In this document: positions 5,706 through 9,742 of the stretch, piece by piece
Position numbering within the stretch: the stretch's first letter is position 1
Layout: every line of letters begins with the position of its first letter
Assembly (NCBI GenBank): GCA_039197765.1
Contig: JBCCTX010000288.1
Location: 1 to 9,742, forward strand
Direction of reading: 5' to 3'
From: JBCCTX01 sp039197765
GTDB lineage: Bacteria; Bacteroidota; Bacteroidia; J057
Length of the DNA stretch: 9,742 nucleotides
Notes under the pieces: model-generated
Databases searched by the model: none
What the model was told of the DNA's origin: nothing
What the model saw: only the letters and a program-made list of their open reading frames with translations
Program-made: the position numbers and the translations under genes

Positions 5706-6998
5706 CTACTCCCCTCGCATCAATGCTTCAATTTCCTCCACTTCAATGGGAATGCTCTCCATTAGGTCCACGGGTCCATTGTCAGTGACCAAAATATCAT
5801 TTTCGATCCGGACCCCAAAACCTTCATCGGGGATATATATGCCGGGCTCACAGGTGAAGACCATTCCCGCTTTGATGGGTTCATAGCGATTACCTACATC
5901 ATGGGTATCCAAACCTAAAAAATGGGAAGTTCCATGCATAAAGTACTTGCGGTATACAGGGGAATCTTCCTCCTGCTCTTCCACGTCTTTTTTGATAATA
6001 AGTCCTAAGCCTAAAAGCTCTCCTTCCATGATTTTCCCTACTTCCTTATGATAATCTTCTATTAAAGTTCCAGGGACTAAAAGCGCGGTAGCTTGACGCA
6101 TTACGCTTAGTACAGCGTTGTAAACTGCTTTTTGCCTAGGCGAGTAGACTCCATTAACGGGAATGGTACGGGTAAGATCTGCGGAATAGTTCCCATATTC
6201 TGCTCCAAAGTCCATTAAGATCAGGTCTCCATCCTTACATTGGTCTTTGTTCTCTGTGTAGTGTAAAACACAGGCGTTCCCTCCTGAGGCGATAATAGGA
6301 TCATAAGCATTGCCTGTTGCACGATTTCTCAGAAATTCATGTGCAATCTCTGCTTCTATCTCATACTCATAGACTCCCGGTTGTACAAAGGACAATACCC
6401 TCCGAAATGCTTTTTCGGTTATTTGTACTGCTTCTCGCAGGGGTACCAACTCTTCATCTTCTTTGACGGATCGAAGGGCTTCGCAAATAGGCGCACTGCG
6501 ATAAATCTGATGCGCAGGAAACTCTTCCCGAAATTTACGCGCCAGCCTGTGTCCTGAACTCAGGGTTGTCAAGGAATTTCGCTCGTGCTCATTGACGTCT
6601 ATGTAAATCCCATCAAAATGGGAAGCCATCCTTCGAATCATGTCATCAAACGCTCCATAAAAGTGAACATTTTCCACGCCTGAGGCTTCACGCGCTTCTT
6701 CTTTGGAATACTTCCACCCTTCCCAGACCTGAATGTGCGCATTGGTTTCTCGGATAAATAGCATTTCTTTCCACTTCTCATTGGGAGCGTCGGGAAATAG
6801 TACCAAAAAAATTTCCTCCTGGTCCAAACCAGATAAATAGTACATGTTGCTATTCTGAGAAAAGCGGTAATGGCTATCTGCATTGTCTGCCACTAGGTCA
6901 TTAGAATGGAATATTGCTATGGTATTGGGCTTCATTTGGGCAGCAAATTTCTGCCGATTTTTTTGAAAAAAAGAGGAGGGAAGAGTAGTGTATTTCAT
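5706..6998 (-). CDS. pepP: Xaa-Pro aminopeptidase (peptidase M24B)
   Basis: A 430-residue cytosolic metallopeptidase that removes an N-terminal residue preceding proline. Residues about 5–130 are the aminopeptidase-P N-terminal domain (SNMYYLSGLDQEEIFLVL); residues about 185–420 are the pita-bread catalytic domain. All five dimetal ligands are seen: Asp263 and Asp274 (LMDFGAEYGNYSADLTRT), His359 (HGTSHFLGLDTHD), Glu384 (CEPGIYIP) and Glu399 (VRIEND). Accessory His246, His355 and His366 and Arg397 are also in place, by comparison with E. coli PepP. Length matches the family. The ATG at 6998 is the first sensible start; the N-terminus MKYTTLPSSFFQKNR is as expected. Its upstream region carries a heptamer array and a palindrome (7012–7073), which may bear on its control. 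No defect is visible. Confidence 0.95.
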   Translation of the reverse strand: MKYTTLPSSFFQKNRQKFAAQMKPNTIAIFHSNDLVADNADSHYRFSQNSNMYYLSGLDQEEIFLVLFPDAPNEKWKEMLFIRETNAHIQVWEGWKYSKEEAREASGVENVHFYGAFDDMIRRMASHFDGIYIDVNEHERNSLTTLSSGHRLARKFREEFPAHQIYRSAPICEALRSVKEDEELVPLREAVQITEKAFRRVLSFVQPGVYEYEIEAEIAHEFLRNRATGNAYDPIIASGGNACVLHYTENKDQCKDGDLILMDFGAEYGNYSADLTRTIPVNGVYSPRQKAVYNAVLSVMRQATALLVPGTLIEDYHKEVGKIMEGELLGLGLIIKKDVEEQEEDSPVYRKYFMHGTSHFLGLDTHDVGNRYEPIKAGMVFTCEPGIYIPDEGFGVRIENDILVTDNGPVDLMESIPIEVEEIEALMRGE

Positions 6999-7011
6999 TT
7001 TACAAGTTTAT

Positions 7012-7046
7012 AGGTTTGAGGTTTGAGGTTTGAGGTTTGAGGTTTG
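7012..7046 (+). repeat. Five perfect tandem copies of the heptamer AGGTTTG
   Basis: Seven-base units repeat five times without error, starting 14 bases upstream of the pepP ATG. Read in the pepP direction the unit is CAAACCT. The array lies between the start codon and the palindrome at 7056–7073, so a gain or loss of copies would change the distance between them by seven bases per unit. Confidence 0.9.
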
Positions 7047-7055
7047 AAAAGTGTA

Positions 7056-7073
7056 CTTTGATCTCGATCAAAG
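7056..7073. promoter_or_regulatory. Perfect inverted repeat matching the FNR/CRP-family operator pattern
   Basis: CTTTGATC and GATCAAAG flank a two-base centre, giving an 18-base site. It contains TTGAT-N4-ATCAA, the textbook FNR-type half-site arrangement. It lies 58–75 bases upstream of pepP and more than 300 bases before the tRNA promoter, so pepP is the likelier target. Binding by a CRP/FNR-family regulator is inference; the symmetry itself is seen directly. Confidence 0.45.
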
Positions 7074-7076
7074 GTT

Positions 7077-7172
7077 ACTATGGACTACCGACTACCTTAC
7101 CACGGACTATCTTATCAAAGGGTTACCATGGACTATGGACTTTTTAACTATGGACTACCTAACCGTGGACCC
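7077..7172 (+). repeat. Dispersed degenerate repeats of an ACTATGGACTACC-type unit
   Basis: The 13-mer actatggactacc occurs exactly at 7077–7089 and 7147–7159. Between and after them are variants such as accacggactat, taccatggactatggac and aaccgtggacc. Stops and irregular spacing rule out a coding role. It appears to be a worn-down simple-sequence array. Confidence 0.65.
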
Positions 7173-7380
7173 TTGACACCCATCTTCTCGGCCCCTAACT
7201 CTCTACCAGTTGACTATAGCCTAAAACCCTGATCCTTCTTTTACTTTTTCCTTAAAAGAAAAAATACTGAATTTCTTGGGCTTAGGCACTCAAAGCACTG
7301 CCAAAAAGATCTATAATAAACCCTAAACTACCAACTTCAATTGATTCTTTCTGAATTCTTCATTTTCGACCCAATTTAAC

Positions 7381-7412
7381 TTGATTCCTTAAAAAAAATT
7401 TCTGTAAATTTG
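7381..7412 (+). promoter_or_regulatory. Predicted Bacteroidota-type promoter of the tRNA-Gln/prs transcript
   Basis: TAAATTTG at 7405–7412 is a full match to the -7 element TAnnTTTG of the Bacteroidota housekeeping sigma factor. A TTG at 7381–7383 stands 21 bases before it, within the accepted spacing for the -33 element. Transcription would begin about 7418–7420, some 18–20 bases before the tRNA. No other promoter is needed to explain expression of prs and rplY. Confidence 0.6.
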
Positions 7413-7437
7413 CACCTCCCAATTTGGGAATAGGTCT

Positions 7438-7508
7438 TGACCCGTAGTATAATGGTAGTACAGCGGATTTTGGTTCCGTTTGTGGGGGTTCGAATCCTCC
7501 CGGGTCAA
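7438..7508 (+). tRNA. tRNA-Gln (anticodon TTG)
   Basis: A full cloverleaf can be drawn. Acceptor stem: TGACCCG (7438–7444) with CGGGTCA (7501–7507). D stem: GTAT/GTAC (7447–7450, 7458–7461) around AATGGTA. Anticodon stem: GCGGA/TCCGT (7463–7467, 7475–7479) with loop TTTTGGT, placing TTG at 7470–7472. T stem: GGGGG/CCTCC with loop TTCGAAT (7484–7500). The discriminator is A7508. The 3' CCA is not encoded. The tRNA ends only eight bases before the prs start, so the two are probably transcribed together and separated by tRNA 3' processing. Confidence 0.97.
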
Positions 7509-7516
7509 CAGAGGCT

Positions 7517-8473
7517 ATGTCATCGCAGGTCAAAATATTTTCGGGCTTAGGTTCCAGATATCTCGCAGAGAAAATCGCCAGTTCCTTTGGTTCTCCTTTA
7601 GGAGAAATCGAGCTGACGCACTTCAAGGATGGAGAGATGCAGGTTCACTATAAAGAATCCATTCGTGGGGCTGATATTTTTATTGTACAGTCTACCTCTT
7701 CTCCTGCTAGCAATATTATGGAACTGCTGCTCCTGATTGATGCCGCAAAAAGGGCTTCAGCTAATCAGGTGGTTGCTGTTATCCCCTATTATGGATATGC
7801 TCGACAAGACCGGAAAATTACTTCTAGGACCTCTCTAGGTGCGAAGTTACTGGCCAATATCATAACTGTGGCTGGAGCTGACCGAGTCGTTACAATGGAC
7901 CTCCATGCGGGGCAGATTCAGGGATTTTTTGATATTCCTCTAGATCATTTAGATGCTTCGGCCATATTTGTGCCGTATCTCAAAAACCTGGAGCTAGAAA
8001 ATCTCTGCATAGCATCCCCTGATATGGGGGGCTCTGAGCGGGCGCGGCACTATGCCCAACACTTAAAAAGTAAGCTGGCTGTAATTGATAAAGAGCGAGT
8101 TCGTCCCAACGAGGTAAAATCTATGCAAGTAATTGGTGATGTAAAGGGATGTAATGTAGTCTTGACCGATGACTTAGTTGATACAGCAGGTACCCTGTGC
8201 AAGGCTGCAGAGGTGTTACTAGAGCAAGGGGCTCTTTCTGTTAGGGCCATTGCAACACATGCAGTATTATCGGGTCAGGCGTACGAACGGATAGAAGGGT
8301 CAAAATTGGAGGAGCTGGTCGTTACAGATAGCATCCCTTTGAGGAGCACTACTCCCAAGCTAAAAATGCTCAGTATCGCGCCTATTTTTGCGAAGGCGTT
8401 TAGAAAAATCCATAATCACGAGTCCATAAGTTCATTGTTCCTGATAGAGAATATGTTAAAGGAGCCGATGTAA
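7517..8473 (+). CDS. prs: Ribose-phosphate pyrophosphokinase (PRPP synthase)
   Basis: It makes phosphoribosyl pyrophosphate from ribose 5-phosphate and ATP, the entry to purine, pyrimidine, histidine, tryptophan and NAD synthesis in the cytosol. The protein has 318 residues, the usual length. Visible motifs: HFKDGEMQV (ATP side, residues 35–43; many relatives have FSDGE), YARQDRK (94–100), DLHAGQIQGFFDIP with His130, SPDMGGSERAR (167–177), the flexible catalytic loop with Lys192 and Arg194 (DKERVRPN), and the PRPP loop VLTDDLVDTAGT (215–226). The loop reads Lys-Glu-Arg where Lys-Arg-Arg is common; both catalytic residues remain. The ATG follows directly after the tRNA-Gln, and rplY begins 29 bases downstream, so the three likely share one transcript. 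Confidence 0.97.
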   Translation: MSSQVKIFSGLGSRYLAEKIASSFGSPLGEIELTHFKDGEMQVHYKESIRGADIFIVQSTSSPASNIMELLLLIDAAKRASANQVVAVIPYYGYARQDRKITSRTSLGAKLLANIITVAGADRVVTMDLHAGQIQGFFDIPLDHLDASAIFVPYLKNLELENLCIASPDMGGSERARHYAQHLKSKLAVIDKERVRPNEVKSMQVIGDVKGCNVVLTDDLVDTAGTLCKAAEVLLEQGALSVRAIATHAVLSGQAYERIEGSKLEELVVTDSIPLRSTTPKLKMLSIAPIFAKAFRKIHNHESISSLFLIENMLKEPM

Positions 8474-8502
8474 TCAGAATCATTTTAAAGAGAATATAAA
8501 CA

Positions 8503-9093
8503 ATGAAAACCACAGATTTGATAGCCAATAAGCGGGAAGATCTTGGCAAAAAAGGAACCCGCACCTTGCGCCAAGAAGGGAAGATTCCGGCTGTCGTATA
8601 TGATAACGGAAAGGCCACTCACATTTCCTTGGATTATAAGGCCTCCAAGCATGCGGTTTTTACGCCTGATACCTACATCATACAACTAGATATTGAAGGC
8701 GATAAGATAAATACCCTAATACATGATGTGCAATACCATCCTGTCAAGGATACAATAGAGCATGTAGAACTTCTCCAAATTGCTCCTGATAAAGAAGTAG
8801 AACTGAGCCTCCCAGTAAAATTGGTTGGAACTCCAGCGGGTGTGATTAAGGGGGGAAAGATGATGACTAAGCTCAGAAAGATTAAAGTTAGAGGTGTACC
8901 GCAAAAGCTCCCGGAATATGTGGAGATAGATGTGACTTCTTTAGACTTAGGATTTACGATTAAGGTTCAAGATGCAAACATAGAAGGCCTGGAAGTTTTA
9001 ACCTCTCCTTCGGCTGCTGTTGCCTCTGTTGAGATCCCGAGAAGCTTGAGAAGTGCGCAGGCTGGGAAGGAAGCAGAAGTCGAAGAAGAATAA
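8503..9093 (+). CDS. rplY: 50S ribosomal protein L25 (TL5/CTC type)
   Basis: A 196-residue long-form L25 that binds 5S rRNA in the large subunit. Residues 1–90 are the L25 barrel: REDLGKKGTRTLRQEGKIPA near the start and the diagnostic VQYHPVKDTIEHVELLQI (76–93). Residues about 95–180 are the TL5/CTC C-terminal domain (LPVKLVGTPAGVIKGG, LPEYVEIDVTSLDLG). The last dozen residues are acidic (EAEVEEE), a common tail. The ATG is 29 bases after prs, and the prs–rplY–pth order is typical of Bacteroidota. A terminator-like hairpin follows about 50 bases after the stop. Confidence 0.96.
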   Translation: MKTTDLIANKREDLGKKGTRTLRQEGKIPAVVYDNGKATHISLDYKASKHAVFTPDTYIIQLDIEGDKINTLIHDVQYHPVKDTIEHVELLQIAPDKEVELSLPVKLVGTPAGVIKGGKMMTKLRKIKVRGVPQKLPEYVEIDVTSLDLGFTIKVQDANIEGLEVLTSPSAAVASVEIPRSLRSAQAGKEAEVEEE

Positions 9094-9142
9094 CTATTGA
9101 ACCCATACACTGTATTTGCAGGGTAGAAATAAATAAATTAAG

Positions 9143-9166
9143 GCCAATCCTAGGGATTGGCTTTTT
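9143..9166 (+). terminator. Terminator-like hairpin between rplY and pth
   Basis: GCCAATCC (9143–9150) and GGATTGGC (9154–9161) form a perfect eight-pair stem with a three-base loop, followed by five Ts (9162–9166). This is the form of an intrinsic terminator for the tRNA/prs/rplY transcript. The T-tract ends three bases before the pth ATG, so the hairpin also covers the place where the pth translation signals should be. Confidence 0.75.
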
Positions 9167-9169
9167 GCT

Positions 9170-9736
9170 ATGAAATATCTCATTGCAGGCCTGGGAAATA
9201 TCGGATCAGAATACAGCAATACCCGGCATAATATAGGATTCCGCGTTATTGAAGCCCTTTTGGAAAAATGGGAAGTAAGCCCCCAACTAGATCGCCATGG
9301 CTACACAGCATGGGGAAAACACCGGGGAAAACAAATCCTTTTGCTGCTACCGACCACCTACATGAATCTGAGTGGAAAAGCTATCAGGTTTCACCTCAAT
9401 AAACACCAAATTCCCCTTGAGCGGCTCATGGTGATTACAGATGACCTAGCTCTCCCATTTGGTTCGCTTCGAATGCGTGGCAAGGGATCTGATGGAGGTC
9501 ATAATGGGCTAAGGAATATCCAGGAATTATTAGGCTCTCAAAAGTATCCTCGGCTCAAATTCGGTGTAGGCAGTGATTTTCACAAGGGACAACAGGTAGA
9601 CTACGTACTATCTCCATTCACCGATGAGGAAGAGGAAGCGCTTCCAGAGCTTATTACTAAGTCTGCCGAAGGAGTTCTCTCTTTTATTTCAATTGGTCTA
9701 GATCGGACTATGAATGGTTTTAACCAGAAGAAGTAA
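9170..9736 (+). CDS. pth: Peptidyl-tRNA hydrolase
   Basis: Frees tRNA from peptidyl-tRNAs that drop off the ribosome; an essential cytosolic enzyme. The protein has 188 residues, the normal length. Motifs: LIAGLGNIGSEYSNTRHNIG with Asn10 and catalytic His20, TTYMNLSGKA with Asn66, ITDDLALPFG with Asp91 (equivalent to E. coli Asp93), and GSDGGHNGLRNI with Asn112. The start MKYLIAGLGN is the usual N-terminus, so the ATG at 9170 is well fixed even though it sits directly behind a terminator-like hairpin. No good promoter was found in the 76 bases after rplY, so pth may depend on readthrough. The stop falls inside the window, so the gene is complete. Confidence 0.97.
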   Translation: MKYLIAGLGNIGSEYSNTRHNIGFRVIEALLEKWEVSPQLDRHGYTAWGKHRGKQILLLLPTTYMNLSGKAIRFHLNKHQIPLERLMVITDDLALPFGSLRMRGKGSDGGHNGLRNIQELLGSQKYPRLKFGVGSDFHKGQQVDYVLSPFTDEEEEALPELITKSAEGVLSFISIGLDRTMNGFNQKK

Positions 9737-9742
9737 GTAGAT

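Larger units (their letters stand above)
6999..7437. other. Gene-free interval between pepP and the tRNA-Gln, repeat-laden
   Basis: There are 439 bases without a credible gene. In order it holds five heptamers (7012–7046), an FNR-type palindrome (7056–7073), dispersed TATGGACTACC-like units (7077–7172), a mixed stretch with no clear signal (7173–7317), the 13-mer shared with 3397–3409 (7318–7330), and the tRNA promoter (7381–7412). A minus-strand open frame from 7626 to 7360 is only the reverse complement of the tRNA and its flanks. Confidence 0.8.

Noticed and set aside
6339..6557. Plus-strand open frame of 72 codons
   Set aside because: Antisense to the catalytic half of pepP; composition is that of a shadow frame.
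7003..7010. TAAACTTG (minus strand) as a -7 box for pepP
   Set aside because: Transcription would start at or past the ATG, and the heptamer array leaves no -33 element.
7012..7172. CRISPR array or attachment site
   Set aside because: The repeats are 7–13 bases without unique spacers of regular length, and no cas gene or integrase is near.
7245..7263. Hairpin TTTTTC/GAAAAA as a terminator
   Set aside because: The stem is almost all A-T with a seven-base loop and no T-tract, and no gene ends there.
7360..7626. Minus-strand open frame of 88 codons containing GGFEPPQTEPKSAV
   Set aside because: This is the reverse complement of the tRNA-Gln and the start of prs; such GGFEPPQ-type strings are a known artefact of antisense tRNA translation.

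Overview
The window looks like a chromosomal piece of a Bacteroidota bacterium. The signs are the tRNA-Gln/prs/rplY/pth gene order, a TTG–TAnnTTTG style promoter in front of the tRNA, little Shine-Dalgarno sequence before most starts, and protein sequences of that type. A Saprospiria or Cytophagia member is my guess; the sequence alone does not settle this.

Layout, left to right. (1) 1–483: the almost complete end of ispF (isoprenoid synthesis), missing only its first codon or codons. (2) 539–2527, minus strand: a caspase-like protease fused through a helical middle to a C-terminal formylglycine-generating-enzyme (FGE)/C-type-lectin-fold domain that lacks the usual catalytic cysteine pair. 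Its last 35 or so residues look like the variable region of a diversity-generating retroelement (DGR) target. (3) 2694–4961, plus strand, divergent from the caspase gene: two zinc-ribbon proteins with DUF4178-like domains (208 aa, soluble; 429 aa, two membrane segments and an outer domain) and an 80-aa membrane-anchored peptide. (4) 5122–5529: a 135-aa protein I cannot name. (5) 5706–6998, minus strand: Xaa-Pro aminopeptidase with a complete metal site. (6) 6999–7437: a gene-free, repeat-laden interval with five tandem heptamers and a perfect FNR-type palindrome. (7) 7438–9736: tRNA-Gln(TTG), prs (PRPP synthase), rplY (L25/CTC) and pth (peptidyl-tRNA hydrolase), all on the plus strand.

The outer parts are housekeeping genes. 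The accessory part is 539–4961, perhaps to 5529. It pairs a probable protease effector that has a recognition-type C-terminal domain with a divergent set of zinc-ribbon and membrane proteins of unknown function. That arrangement could be a stress or conflict system, but the link rests only on proximity. No reverse transcriptase, template repeat, transposase, CRISPR array or integrase is visible.

The intergenic sequence is unusual in its own right. Several spacers hold short degenerate tandem or dispersed repeats (3343–3366, 5570–5700, 7012–7046, 7077–7172) that look like genome-wide simple-sequence families.
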